From Labrys miyagiensis (GTDB lineage Bacteria; Pseudomonadota; Alphaproteobacteria; Rhizobiales; Labraceae), in assembly GCF_030160835.1 (NCBI RefSeq), contig NZ_BSPC01000014.1:97169-161168 (forward strand): a DNA stretch of 64,000 bases. Reading direction: 5' to 3'. Below the pieces are notes generated by a model. It worked only from the letters and a program-made list of their open reading frames with translations. It ran no database searches and was not told the origin of the DNA. Below are positions 44,579 to 53,782 of the stretch, one piece after another. Position numbers and translations under genes: made by a program. Each line of letters starts with the position of its first letter. Position 1 is the stretch's first letter.

Positions 44579-45308
44579 GTTGGGGTTCGTAGTGGGTATT
44601 GTTGGCACGTCGGCGAGCGGGGAAGCCGCCGATCCTCAGGCAGAACCGAAGGGGCTGGACGTGCGCCGTACGCGCATTCTCGATGCCTTCGAGAATTGCA
44701 TCCAGCGCGCCGGCTTCCATCGCACCACCATGCAGGACGTGGCCCGCGAGGCCGGCATGAGCGCCGGCAATCTCTATCGCTACTTTCCCTCCAAGGAGGC
44801 CCTGGTCTCCGGCATGATCGGCCGCGATCGGGAGCGGTTCGGCGCCGATTTCCGCGAGGTCGCGCAATCCGAGGACGTGATGGGCTCCTTCATCGCCCTC
44901 GGCCGCAAGCATTTCACCGAAACCCCGCGAGCCCGCTGCGTCCAGTTCATGGAGATCTGGGCCGAGGCGAGCCGCAATCCGGTCGTGGCCGAGATGTGCA
45001 ACGCCGTCGACCGCGAGATCAACGACTACATGATCGCCATTCTGGAAGCGGCCAAGGCCTCGGGGCAGATCCCCGCCTCCGTCGACAGCGCCGCCACCAT
45101 CACCGTGCTCTCGGCCATGGGCGACGGCTTTTTCACCCGCCGCGCGCTGGAGCCGGACTTCGACGCCTGGGAAGGTTTTCGCCTTCTGGTGAACGTTATG
45201 GACGCTCTCTTGTCGGGAAAGGTCGAGCTCAATCGTCCTTTATCCAGCACCTCGAATTCTCTGGGCCCCGCGCCCGCTTCTGAAGGAAAACCCGATGTCC
45301 GCTCTTGA
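44577..45308 (+). CDS. TetR family transcriptional regulator of the RND operon
   Basis: The 243-residue regulator has a TetR DNA-binding domain (RRTRILDAFENCIQRAGFHRTTMQDVAREAGMSAGNLYRYFPSKE), followed by a ligand-binding domain of helices. The N-terminus is longer than usual; besides ATG 44577, GTG 44592 is possible and would lie outside the palindrome. Its 3' end overlaps the adaptor gene by 14 bases. It very likely represses this operon until an effector binds. Confidence 0.9.
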   Translation: MLGFVVGIVGTSASGEAADPQAEPKGLDVRRTRILDAFENCIQRAGFHRTTMQDVAREAGMSAGNLYRYFPSKEALVSGMIGRDRERFGADFREVAQSEDVMGSFIALGRKHFTETPRARCVQFMEIWAEASRNPVVAEMCNAVDREINDYMIAILEAAKASGQIPASVDSAATITVLSAMGDGFFTRRALEPDFDAWEGFRLLVNVMDALLSGKVELNRPLSSTSNSLGPAPASEGKPDVRS

Positions 45309-46665
45309 AAAGCAGAACCGGTCGGACCGCGACACCGTTGAGCGTCGCCAGGGCCCCGGCTTCGAGGGAGATTCCGGCATGCCGACAATCCATCAGGCCG
45401 GGCATGGCGCAGGCAACCATGCCTATGGCGCGCCGATCGAGCATCGGCGCGCGCCCTGGTACACCACCTTGGCGGTCTGGCTGGTGATCATCGTCATCAC
45501 CGCCGGCGTGCTCTATGCCCAACGCGAGTCGATCGTGGCGCTGGTGAACCCGCCCGCGCAGGCGGTGGTGGTGACGAAGCCGCCCTCCATCACCGTGACC
45601 AAGGCCACGACGGGCTCCATCACCGAAAGCGTCGTCGTCACCGGCAATCTCATCGCTCGCGAGGAGATCCTGGTGTCGCCGCAGATCGATGGCTATGCCG
45701 TCGATAAGATCAATGTGGAAGAGGGCGACCGGGTGACGGAAGGCCAGGTGCTGGCGGAATTGTCGCGCACCACCATCGATACCTCGCTCGCCCAGAACGA
45801 GGCGCAATCGGCCCGCGCCGATGCCGCGATCGCGCAGGCCCAGTCGTCCATAGCCGAGGCCAGCGCCAACAAGGATCAGGCGGTGAGTGCCTTCGCGCGC
45901 TCGCAGGCCCTGGTGAAGAGCGGCAACACCACAGCCGAGACCCTCGACCAGCGCGAGGCCAATGCCAAGATGGCGGATGCCCGTCTGGAAGCTGCCCAAC
46001 ACGCCCTCACCGTGGCGCAGGCCGATAAGAAGCTCGCCGACGCCCAGCGCTCCGAGTTGATGGTGCGCCTCGATCATACCCAGATCCGGGCTCCGGCGTC
46101 GGGCATCGTCAGCCGCCGCACGGCCCGCATCGGTGCCGTTGCCTCGGCGGCCGGCGATCCCCTGTTCCGCATCATCCGCGATGGCGATGTCGAGCTTGAG
46201 GCCGACGTGCCTGAGACGACGCTGGCTCGCATGCTGCCGGACATGAAGGCGCAGGTGATCACGGCCTCGCGCAAGGAGCCTTTCACGGCGCATGTGCGCC
46301 TCGTCTCGCCCGAGGTCAGCCCGACCACCCGCCTCGGCCGGGTGCGCCTCGCCATCGACCAGGCCCCGGGCCTGACCATCGGCGCCTTTGGCCGGGCGAG
46401 CGTTGAGATCGCCAGTCATGACGGCGTCCTCGTGCCGCAATCGGCCGTGCTTTATTCCGAAGAAGGCGCGACCGTGCAGGTCGTCAAGGACGATATGGTG
46501 TCCACCAAGACCGTCACGCTCGGCTTGCGTACTGAAAGCCGGGCCGAGATCGTCAAGGGCGTGGAGGCGGGCGATGCCATCGTCGCCACCGCCGGCACCT
46601 TCGTGCGCGACGGCGACAAGGTGACACCGGTCGACGCGGCGACGACCACCGCTCAGGCGAAGTGA
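45295..46665 (+). CDS. RND efflux periplasmic adaptor (HlyD/MFP family)
   Basis: The 456-residue protein has an N-terminal membrane anchor (TTLAVWLVIIVITAGVLYA near 57-75), a split biotinyl-lipoyl domain (ILVSPQIDGYAVDKINVEEGD and IRAPASGIVSRRT), an alanine-rich coiled-coil hairpin (about 165-245) and a membrane-proximal domain. It links the inner-membrane pump to an outer-membrane channel. It overlaps the TetR gene and is 7 bases from the pump gene. No outer-membrane factor gene is nearby. Confidence 0.93.
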   Translation: MSALEKQNRSDRDTVERRQGPGFEGDSGMPTIHQAGHGAGNHAYGAPIEHRRAPWYTTLAVWLVIIVITAGVLYAQRESIVALVNPPAQAVVVTKPPSITVTKATTGSITESVVVTGNLIAREEILVSPQIDGYAVDKINVEEGDRVTEGQVLAELSRTTIDTSLAQNEAQSARADAAIAQAQSSIAEASANKDQAVSAFARSQALVKSGNTTAETLDQREANAKMADARLEAAQHALTVAQADKKLADAQRSELMVRLDHTQIRAPASGIVSRRTARIGAVASAAGDPLFRIIRDGDVELEADVPETTLARMLPDMKAQVITASRKEPFTAHVRLVSPEVSPTTRLGRVRLAIDQAPGLTIGAFGRASVEIASHDGVLVPQSAVLYSEEGATVQVVKDDMVSTKTVTLGLRTESRAEIVKGVEAGDAIVATAGTFVRDGDKVTPVDAATTTAQAK

Positions 46666-46672
46666 GGCGGTG

Positions 46673-49600
46673 ATGTCCTTTAATATCTCCGCTCTGTCCA
46701 TCCGCTATCCCGTTCCCTCCATCGTGCTGTTCGTGGTGCTGCTGCTGCTCGGCTGGGTGTCTTTCGAGAGCCTGCCGATCACCAAATTCCCCAATATCGA
46801 CGTGCCCGTCATCTCGGTGACGGTCACCCAGCAAGGCGCCGCGCCCTCGGAACTGGAAACGCAGGTCACCCGCAAGGTCGAGGATGCCGTCTCGGCCGTC
46901 GCGGGCGTCAAGCACATCCAGTCGACGGTCACCGATTCCAGCTCGGTCGCGGCGATCGAGTTCTGGCTGGGTACCGACACAGACCGAGCCCTCAACGACG
47001 TGAAGGATGCGATCACCAAGATCCGCACCGTCCTGCCGCGCGATATCGATGAACCGGTGATCAGCCGTGTCGATGTCGAGGGGCAGTCTATCCTGACCTA
47101 TTCGGCCTCCTCGCCGGGCATGACGCTGGAACAATTGTCCTGGCATGTCGACGACGTCGTCACGCGTGAGCTGCAGGGCCTGCGCGGCGTCGGCCGTATC
47201 GACCGTCTCGGCGGTGTCACGCGCGAAGTGCGCGTTGCCCTCGATCCCGACCGCCTGCTCTCGCTCGGCGTGACGGCAGCCGATGTCAACCGACAGCTCA
47301 AGGCCACCACGGTCGACCTGTCCGGCGGCAAGGGCGATGTCGGCAACCAGGAGCAGTCGATCCGCACGCTCGCCGGTGCCCACACCATCGATGAACTCAA
47401 GGACACCAAGATCATGCTGCCCGGTGGGCGGCAAATGCGCCTCAACGAGATCGCCGACGTCACCGATGCCTATGCGGACCAGAAATCCTTCGCGCGTGTC
47501 GACGGGCATGTGCCGATCGTGGCCTTCTCGGTGTTCCGCGCCAAGGGCGCCAGCGACACCGTCGTCGCCGATGCCGTGGCCAAAAAGCTCGTCCAACTGC
47601 ATGCGGCTCATCCCGACGTCGCCTACACGCTGGTCGACGACGGCGTGAAGAACACCTACGGCAATTTCAAATCGGCGATGCAGACCCTGATCGAGGGCGC
47701 CATCCTCGCCGTCATCGTGGTGCTGATCTTCCTGCGCGACTGGCGCGCTACCCTCATCGCCGCCGTGGCGCTGCCGCTCTCGGCCATCCCGACCTTCTGG
47801 GCGATGAGCGCCATGGGCTTCTCGCTCAACCTGGTCAGCCTGCTGGCCATCACGCTGGTGACGGGCATCCTGGTCGACGACGCCATCGTCGAGATCGAGA
47901 ACATCGTCCGGCATATGAAGATGGGCAAATCGCCCTACCGCGCCTCGATCGAGGCGGCTGATGAAATCGGCCTCGCCGTGATGGCGATCACCCTGACGAT
48001 CATCGCCATCTTCACGCCGGTGAGCTTCATGGGCGGTATCGCTGGCCAGTATTTCAAGCAGTTCGGGCTGGTGGTGGCTGCGGCGGTGTTCTTCTCGCTC
48101 CTGGTGGCGCGGTTGATAACGCCGATGATGACGGCCTATTTCCTCCGGCCCCATCACCATGTCGAGCCGCGCGACGGCTTCATCATGCGCGCCTATACGC
48201 GCTTCCTGGGGTTCACGCTGGCGCGCTGGTGGTCGCCCTATCTGACGATCGCCGCCGGTTTTGGCCTGTTCTTCTTCTCGCTGCACCTGATGGGCTACCT
48301 GCCCCAGGGCTTCATCCCGCCGGATGATACGGGCCGCATCGTCTATGCCGCCGAGGTCCCGCCGGGGGCCAAGCTCGAGGATACGCAGGCCAAGACCGAC
48401 GAGCTCGCCACGGCGATACGCAAGATCCCCGAGGTGCAGCGCGTCTTCGTCATCGGCGGCTCCTCGCCGACGGGCCAGCTCGAGCTGCGCAAGGCCGCGC
48501 TCTATGTCGAGCTCTCCAACAAGGCCGACCGGGTCCGCCATCAGTCCGAGATCCAGAACGACATCACCACCCTGATCGCCGGCATTGCGGATGTTCGCGC
48601 CTGGCGCGTGAACGACCGCGGCGACCGTGACGTCAATCTCGCCTTGCAGGGCACCAATCCGGTGGAGCTGGAGGAGTCCGTCGCCAAGCTCGAAGGCGCC
48701 ATGCGCCATGTCGAAGGCTTCAACAATGTGGCGGCCTCCACCGGTCTCGACCGGCCGGAGGTGCGCATCATCCCGCGCACCGACGATGCCGCGCGCTACG
48801 GCATCACCACCGAGCAGATCTCGGAGGCCGTACGCGTGGCGACGATCGGCGATATCGACGCCAACCTTGCCAAATTCAATGCGGGCGATCGCCTGATCCC
48901 GATCCGCGTGCAGCTGACCGAGGCCTCGCGCGCCAGCCTTAGCTTGATCGAGGCCTTGAACCTCACGACCAGCACTGGCGGCACCGTGCCGCTCTCGGCG
49001 GTGGCCGACGTCAAATTCGGCCAGGGCCCGTCCTCGATCGATCGCTACGACCGTGCGCGCCAGGTGAAGATCGGCGCCGACCTCCGGCCCGGCCTCGAAA
49101 TCGGCGAGGCGCTGGAGAAGGCCAAGGCGCTGCCGGAAGCCAGGAACCTGCCGGCCTCGGTGAAATTCGCCTCGACGGGCGATGCCGAGATCATGGAAGA
49201 GGTCTTCTCCGGCTTCGCCATGGCGATGGGTGCGGGCCTCCTGATGGTGGCGGGCGTGCTGGTGCTGCTGCTCGGCAGCGTTTTCCACCCGATCACCATC
49301 CTGATGTCGCTGCCGCTCTCGCTGCTCGGCGTGGTGCTGGCGCTCTTGGCGACCCATCATTCGATCTCGATGCCGGTGGTCATCGGCATCCTGATGCTGA
49401 TGGGTATCGTGACGAAGAATGCCATCATGCTGGTGGACTTTGCCGTCGAGAGCGTCAAGCACGGCATGCACAGACATGACGCGATCATCGATGCCGGGCG
49501 AAAGCGCGCCCGGCCCATCGTGATGACCACCATTGCCATGGTGGCGGGCATGTTCCCGACCGCTCTCGGCCATGGCGACGGCGGAGAGTTCCGCGCCCCC

Positions 49601-49816
49601 ATGGCCATCGCGGTGATCGGCGGCCTGATCGTCTCGACGCTGCTGTCGCTGGTCTTTGTGCCGTCCTTCTACTCGGTGATGGACGACATCACCCGCGGGG
49701 TCTCCTTCATCTTCGGTCCGCTGGTCGGGCCGAAGGACGAACCGACGGAAGGGAAGCCGGTGCACGAGGTTTATCAGGGACACACCGGCAGGGGGACCGC
49801 CGCCGCGGCGGAGTGA
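46673..49816 (+). CDS. RND family efflux pump permease
   Basis: The 1047-residue pump has 12 membrane helices and two large periplasmic loops, as in AcrB/MdtB. The proton-relay aspartates in helix 4 are in GILVDDAIVEIENIVRHM and the helix 10 lysine in GIVTKNAIMLVDFAVES. FPNIDVPVISVTVTQQGAAPSELE is the typical periplasmic start. ATG 46673 has GAGGCGG upstream. Substrates may be hydrophobic drugs or other toxicants; the HAE-1 group is the closest fit. Confidence 0.95.
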   Translation: MSFNISALSIRYPVPSIVLFVVLLLLGWVSFESLPITKFPNIDVPVISVTVTQQGAAPSELETQVTRKVEDAVSAVAGVKHIQSTVTDSSSVAAIEFWLGTDTDRALNDVKDAITKIRTVLPRDIDEPVISRVDVEGQSILTYSASSPGMTLEQLSWHVDDVVTRELQGLRGVGRIDRLGGVTREVRVALDPDRLLSLGVTAADVNRQLKATTVDLSGGKGDVGNQEQSIRTLAGAHTIDELKDTKIMLPGGRQMRLNEIADVTDAYADQKSFARVDGHVPIVAFSVFRAKGASDTVVADAVAKKLVQLHAAHPDVAYTLVDDGVKNTYGNFKSAMQTLIEGAILAVIVVLIFLRDWRATLIAAVALPLSAIPTFWAMSAMGFSLNLVSLLAITLVTGILVDDAIVEIENIVRHMKMGKSPYRASIEAADEIGLAVMAITLTIIAIFTPVSFMGGIAGQYFKQFGLVVAAAVFFSLLVARLITPMMTAYFLRPHHHVEPRDGFIMRAYTRFLGFTLARWWSPYLTIAAGFGLFFFSLHLMGYLPQGFIPPDDTGRIVYAAEVPPGAKLEDTQAKTDELATAIRKIPEVQRVFVIGGSSPTGQLELRKAALYVELSNKADRVRHQSEIQNDITTLIAGIADVRAWRVNDRGDRDVNLALQGTNPVELEESVAKLEGAMRHVEGFNNVAASTGLDRPEVRIIPRTDDAARYGITTEQISEAVRVATIGDIDANLAKFNAGDRLIPIRVQLTEASRASLSLIEALNLTTSTGGTVPLSAVADVKFGQGPSSIDRYDRARQVKIGADLRPGLEIGEALEKAKALPEARNLPASVKFASTGDAEIMEEVFSGFAMAMGAGLLMVAGVLVLLLGSVFHPITILMSLPLSLLGVVLALLATHHSISMPVVIGILMLMGIVTKNAIMLVDFAVESVKHGMHRHDAIIDAGRKRARPIVMTTIAMVAGMFPTALGHGDGGEFRAPMAIAVIGGLIVSTLLSLVFVPSFYSVMDDITRGVSFIFGPLVGPKDEPTEGKPVHEVYQGHTGRGTAAAAE

Positions 49817-49824
49817 GGACAGAC

Positions 49825-50109
49825 ATGAACTTCATGCCCCGGCCGGAGCGCGATCCCACGCCACGCGAAAAGGCCTATCTGAGCGCGCTGGAGGCGGGCG
49901 AGCTGCGCCCGTCGATCAGCGGCCAGGCCGGACATATGTGCCGCAAGTTCGGCTGGTGCGAGGCCGTCTACCGCCTGCCGGATGGCAGCGAGCTCCGGCG
50001 CTCGGACCTGCCGGCCCAGATGGATTCCATCGCCATCGTCAAGGCCGGCTACCGCGCTATCGGCTACTGCCTGACGGCAAGGGGCCGGGTCGCGCTGGCC
50101 AAGGGATAG
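49825..50109 (+). CDS. small hypothetical protein downstream of the RND pump
   Basis: The 94-residue protein reads MNFMPRPERDPTPREKAYLS and ends with AIGYCLTARGRVALAKG. It has the look of a winged-helix-like fold, with paired cysteines (MCRKFGWCEAVYRLPDG), but no family was identified. ATG 49825 has GAGTGAGGAC upstream; the pump stop lies 9 bases before it, so it is probably in the operon. Function unknown. Confidence 0.6.
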   Translation: MNFMPRPERDPTPREKAYLSALEAGELRPSISGQAGHMCRKFGWCEAVYRLPDGSELRRSDLPAQMDSIAIVKAGYRAIGYCLTARGRVALAKG

Positions 50110-50139
50110 GGCGGTCCTGGGATCGCAGGACTTGCCCGG

Positions 50140-50195
50140 GATAGCAGGCATCCTTGCCTGCTCTTGGAAACGCATCGTTTACGCAGAGAGGCGTC
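50140..50195. repeat. repeat arm plus TCTTGGAAACG core
   Basis: The short palindrome gcaggcatccttgcctgc is followed directly by tcttggaaacgcatcgttta and a degenerate tail. The same order recurs at 61078-61128. The shared core appears here without a full long right arm. Confidence 0.75.
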
Positions 50196-50199
50196 ACTT

Positions 50200-50270
50200 G
50201 GTGTGCCGGTCTTCAGACCGGCATCTTGCCACCGAGGTCCAGGGCATGCCGGTCTGAAGACCGGCACACC
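50200..50270. repeat. perfect 25-bp inverted repeat (ggtgtgccggtcttcagacc type), copy 1
   Basis: Arms 50200-50224 and 50246-50270 are perfect complements, with a 21-base loop (cttgccaccgaggtccaggg-like). The same arms occur at 56042-56116, where the loop is the reverse complement of this one. No gene lies in 50110-50381. Confidence 0.9.
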
Positions 50271-50381
50271 GAATTCGGCCGGCGACCTGGGCGAACGAGC
50301 AGGCAGGGAGGTCTGCGAGCCCAGGCAGGTGCAGGCCGGCCGCGCCCGACGCTGTCATCGGGCGCGGCCCTCAGCCCACCA

Positions 50382-51974
50382 TCACTTCGTCGTTTCCCCA
50401 TACAGAACCACGTCCGACGCGGGGCCGAGCAGGAAGCCCTTCACATTGCCGCGCTCGGCGGTCTGCTTGATCTCCTGGAACATGATGACGAACGGACCCT
50501 CGTCCATCACCTTCTTCTGCAGGTCCTTGTAGTCCTGCTCGCGCTTGGCAAGGTCGCGTTCTTCTACTGCCGCTTCCGTCATCTTGCTGATATCGGGAAT
50601 CAGCCAGGAATTGCGCCAGGCCAGCGGCTTGGTGGCGGGATTGTCGGAATTGTCGGTGTTGCGGGCGAAGCTGTCGGCATTGGTGTGGGGGTCCATATAG
50701 TCCGGGCCCCAATAGACCAGCAGCATCTGGTGCTGGCGGGCGCGATATTTGGTGAGCAGGGTCTTCTGCTCGGCCGGGATGATCGTCACCTTGACGCCGC
50801 CTTGCGCCATGCTCGCCTGGATCGACTGGGCGATGTTGATATAGGGCGAGGAATTGGCGGCATCGAGCGTGAGTTCGAGGCCGTTGGGATAGCCGGCGGC
50901 CGTCAGCAGTTCCTTCGCCTTGGCGGGGTCGAACTTGTATTCCTTCTCGTCGAGCGCGGCCCAGAAACCCGAGGGCCAGAAAGTCTGGTGCACCTGGTCC
51001 TGGCCCTTCAGGAACGAGTTGACCATGCCGTCATAGTCGACGAGGTAATGCAGCGCCTGGCGTACGCGCACGTCGTCCAGCGGCTTGTGGGCGACGTTCA
51101 GGCCGACATAATGCAGCGTTGCCTGGGGCGATACCGAGACGGCGACATCCTTGTTGCCGGCAAGACCGGCGATCTGGTCGGGCGAGAGGTCGCGCGCGAT
51201 ATCGGCATCGCCCTTCTCGATCATCAGGCGCTGGGAAGCGGGCTCCGGCACATGGCGGATGACGACGCGTTTCAGCTTCGGCTCGCCCTCGCGATAGTTC
51301 GGATTGGCATCGAGCACGACGCTTTCGTTGGCCTGCCAGGAGCGCAGGGAGAAGGAGCCTGAGCCGGCCGAATGGGCCTTCAGCCAGGCATTGCCGAGAT
51401 CCCCGCCCTGGTCGTGCTGCATCACGGTCTGCTTCTCGACCACCGAGCCGACGATGGAGGAGAGCAGGGAAAGGACCAGCGAGGGCGAGAAGGGCGGCGC
51501 GATGGTGATCTGCAGCGTGGAGGGATCGACCACCTTCACCATCTGATCAACATTGTCCTTGGTCCAGCCGAGCTGCGAGATCAGGAAGGCCGGGGTCTTG
51601 TCGAGCTTGATGACGCGCTGGAGCGAGAAGGCGGCGTCATCGGCCGTGATCGGATCGCCCGAGGCGAATTTCATGCCCGCGCGGATCTTGAAGGTGAAGG
51701 TCTTGCCGTCCTCGCTCACCGTCCAGCTTTCGGCGACACCGGGATCGATCTTGGTCGGGTCCTTGGCGTCGATGCGCACGATGCGATCATAGATGTTGGC
51801 GTCGACCTCGATGCCCGACAACTCATAGGCCTCGGCCGGATCGAGGCTGATCATGTCGTCGATATTCTTGGCCATCACCAGCGTGTTGGCCGGCGTAGCC
51901 GCGAAGGCCGACGTCGATGCCAGCAGCATCGTGGTCATGACAGCGATGGCAAGTCTCGGTCTGAAGTGCAGCAT
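50382..51974 (-). CDS. peptide-type ABC transporter substrate-binding protein (SBP family 5)
   Basis: The 530-residue periplasmic protein has a signal peptide (MLHFRPRLAIAVMTTMLLAS, cleavage after AFA) and the SBP_bac_5 fold of DppA/OppA/NikA: LVMAKNIDDMISLDPAEAYE, FKIRAGMKFASGDPITADDAAFSLQR and the C-terminal GPDYMDPHTNADSFARN. ATG 51974 has GGAGAA upstream; the longer frame enters a repeat. It is the last gene of the dpp-type operon on the minus strand, separated by a repeat. Ligand may be a dipeptide or another small molecule. Confidence 0.92.
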   Translation of the reverse strand: MLHFRPRLAIAVMTTMLLASTSAFAATPANTLVMAKNIDDMISLDPAEAYELSGIEVDANIYDRIVRIDAKDPTKIDPGVAESWTVSEDGKTFTFKIRAGMKFASGDPITADDAAFSLQRVIKLDKTPAFLISQLGWTKDNVDQMVKVVDPSTLQITIAPPFSPSLVLSLLSSIVGSVVEKQTVMQHDQGGDLGNAWLKAHSAGSGSFSLRSWQANESVVLDANPNYREGEPKLKRVVIRHVPEPASQRLMIEKGDADIARDLSPDQIAGLAGNKDVAVSVSPQATLHYVGLNVAHKPLDDVRVRQALHYLVDYDGMVNSFLKGQDQVHQTFWPSGFWAALDEKEYKFDPAKAKELLTAAGYPNGLELTLDAANSSPYINIAQSIQASMAQGGVKVTIIPAEQKTLLTKYRARQHQMLLVYWGPDYMDPHTNADSFARNTDNSDNPATKPLAWRNSWLIPDISKMTEAAVEERDLAKREQDYKDLQKKVMDEGPFVIMFQEIKQTAERGNVKGFLLGPASDVVLYGETTK

Positions 51975-52059
51975 GCTCGGTTCTCCTGCGGAGGGTGTTC
52001 TTGTCAGACAAACTCCAGCATCACAGTGCGTTTCGGAGCGGAATGCAAGGAGTAGGATG

Positions 52060-52140
52060 GGAGTGTCGATCACTGATCGACATTCTTTGGAGACGCTGCC
52101 CTGGTCGACAAGGAAGAGGGCGATCGGTGATCGCCCCTCC
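52060..52140. repeat. inverted repeat related to 41733-41820
   Basis: Arms 52060-52079 (ggagtgtcgatcactgatcg) and 52121-52140 pair with few mismatches. The loop carries tctttggagacg at 52084-52095, a variant of the TCTTGGAAACG core, and aaggaaga. It separates the ATPase and binding-protein genes. Confidence 0.85.
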
Positions 52141-52160
52141 GCGTTCGGCGCACCTCCGTG

Positions 52161-52937
52161 TCAGGCCGCGCTGGTTCTCCGATACCCCTGGCTCATGGCG
52201 ATCAGGTCGAGCGTATAGGCCTCCCTGGCCTCGCCCTTGCGCAGGCTCTCGACATCGAGGATTTCGAGGAGCCGACCCCCGCGCATGACGCCGACCCGGG
52301 CGCAGAGATGCGCGACGACGGCGAGGTCGTGGCTTACCAAGATGGAGGTGAGGCCCCGCTCGGCGCGCAGCCGCGCCAGCAGGTTGAGGATCTCGGCCTG
52401 CACGGAGACGTCGAGGGCGGAAGTCGGCTCGTCCAGCAGCAGGATGGCCGGTGCCAGGATGAGGGCGCGGGCGATGGCCACGCGCTGGCGCTGGCCGCCG
52501 GAGAGCTGGTGCGGAAAGCGATAGCGGTATTGCGGCGAAAGATCGACGGCCGCGAGTGCCTCGGTGACGCGCTGCTCCGGCCGGTCCAAGCCCTGGATCT
52601 CCAGCGGCTCGCGCAGCTGCCGGTCCACGGTCTGGCGCGGATGCAGCGAGGCATAGGGGTCCTGGAAGACGAGCTGCTGCATGCGCCGGTCGCCCGGGCT
52701 GCGCCTCGCGGTGAGCATCCTTCCCTCGATGGCAATGCTGCCGGCCGAGGCTTCGACCAGGCCGGCTATGGCGCGCAGCACCGTCGATTTGCCCGAGCCG
52801 GATTCACCGACGATGCCGAAGCTCTCGCCGGCCGCCACCGAGAAGGAGACGTCGCGGACCGCCGTCGTCAGGCCGCCGGCGACGCGGAAGGTCACCGACA
52901 GGCCTCTTATGTCGATCATGGGCGCTCTCACGGTCAT
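52161..52937 (-). CDS. peptide-type ABC transporter ATPase (DppF-like)
   Basis: The 258-residue ATPase has Walker A GESGSGKSTVLRAI, QQLVFQDPYASLHPR, signature LSGGQRQRVAIARAL, Walker B ILLLDEPTSALD and LVSHDLAVV. It lacks the oligopeptide C-terminal signature extension of most DppF proteins, and ends soon after the H-loop. ATG 52937 overlaps the upstream ATPase stop by four bases. It is the partner of the preceding DppD-like ATPase. Confidence 0.9.
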   Translation of the reverse strand: MTVRAPMIDIRGLSVTFRVAGGLTTAVRDVSFSVAAGESFGIVGESGSGKSTVLRAIAGLVEASAGSIAIEGRMLTARRSPGDRRMQQLVFQDPYASLHPRQTVDRQLREPLEIQGLDRPEQRVTEALAAVDLSPQYRYRFPHQLSGGQRQRVAIARALILAPAILLLDEPTSALDVSVQAEILNLLARLRAERGLTSILVSHDLAVVAHLCARVGVMRGGRLLEILDVESLRKGEAREAYTLDLIAMSQGYRRTSAA

Positions 52938-53782
52938 GCCAGCCACGCCGGGTCGCGCCGGACCACGCTCAACTGCGGCCGGGGATGGGCAAGATCCGGC
53001 ACCGAGGCGAGCAGGGCTTGCGTATAGGGATGTTTGGCGGCGCCAAGGTTCCGGGCGTCGAGCGTCTCCATCACCTTGCCGCCATACATCACCAGCACCC
53101 GGTCGCAGAAGCTGGAGACGACGGCGAGGTTGTGGCTGATGAAGATGAGGCCCATGCCGCGTTCGGCCACCAGGCGGTCGAGGATGGCGAGGACGCTGTT
53201 CTGCACGCTGACGTCGAGGGCGGAGGTCGCTTCATCCGCAATGAGGATTTCGGGCTCGGCCACCAGCATCATGGCGATCATCACGCGCTGGCCCATGCCG
53301 CCCGAAAGCTGGTGGGGATAGAAGTCGAGCACACGTTCGGGATCGCGGATCTGCACCGCCTCCAGCATGGCGAGCGCGCGGCGTCGCGCTTCGGCGGCCG
53401 AGGCGCGGCGGTGCAGGCGATAGGCCTCGGCGATCTGGTGGCCGACCCGCATGATCGGGTTGAGCGAATATTTCGGGTCCTGCATAATCATCGCCATGCG
53501 GCTGCCGCGGATGTCGCGCCATTCGCGGCGCGAGAGGGTGCGCAGATCCTTGCCCTGCAGGGCGATGCGGTCAGCGGTGACGCTGGCGGGCGGACCGAGC
53601 AGGCCGAGGAGGGCACGGCCGGTGGTCGATTTGCCCGAACCGGATTCGCCGACGATGCCGAGCCGTTCCCGCCCGAGCGTGAAGTCGACGCTCCGCACGG
53701 CCTGGATGATGCGGCCACGCGCGGGAAAGCTCACCGACAGGTTCCGGACCTCGAGAAGGGGCTCGTCCGCCGTGCCGGTCAT
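52934..53782 (-). CDS. peptide-type ABC transporter ATPase (DppD-like)
   Basis: The 282-residue ATPase has Walker A GESGSGKSTTGRALLGLL, signature LSGGMGQRVMIAMML, Walker B ILIADEATSALD and FISHNLAVV. The C-terminus with HPYTQALLASVP is the oligopeptide/dipeptide ATPase signature. ATG 53782 overlaps the permease stop by four bases. It energises the importer with the DppF-like subunit. Confidence 0.92.
   Translation of the reverse strand: MTGTADEPLLEVRNLSVSFPARGRIIQAVRSVDFTLGRERLGIVGESGSGKSTTGRALLGLLGPPASVTADRIALQGKDLRTLSRREWRDIRGSRMAMIMQDPKYSLNPIMRVGHQIAEAYRLHRRASAAEARRRALAMLEAVQIRDPERVLDFYPHQLSGGMGQRVMIAMMLVAEPEILIADEATSALDVSVQNSVLAILDRLVAERGMGLIFISHNLAVVSSFCDRVLVMYGGKVMETLDARNLGAAKHPYTQALLASVPDLAHPRPQLSVVRRDPAWLA

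Noticed and set aside
46553-49783. 1076-codon minus-strand open frame opposite the RND pump
   Set aside because: It is a shadow of the pump gene in GC-rich DNA; its translation is D/R/H/G-rich without any domain, while the plus strand encodes a complete RND protein.
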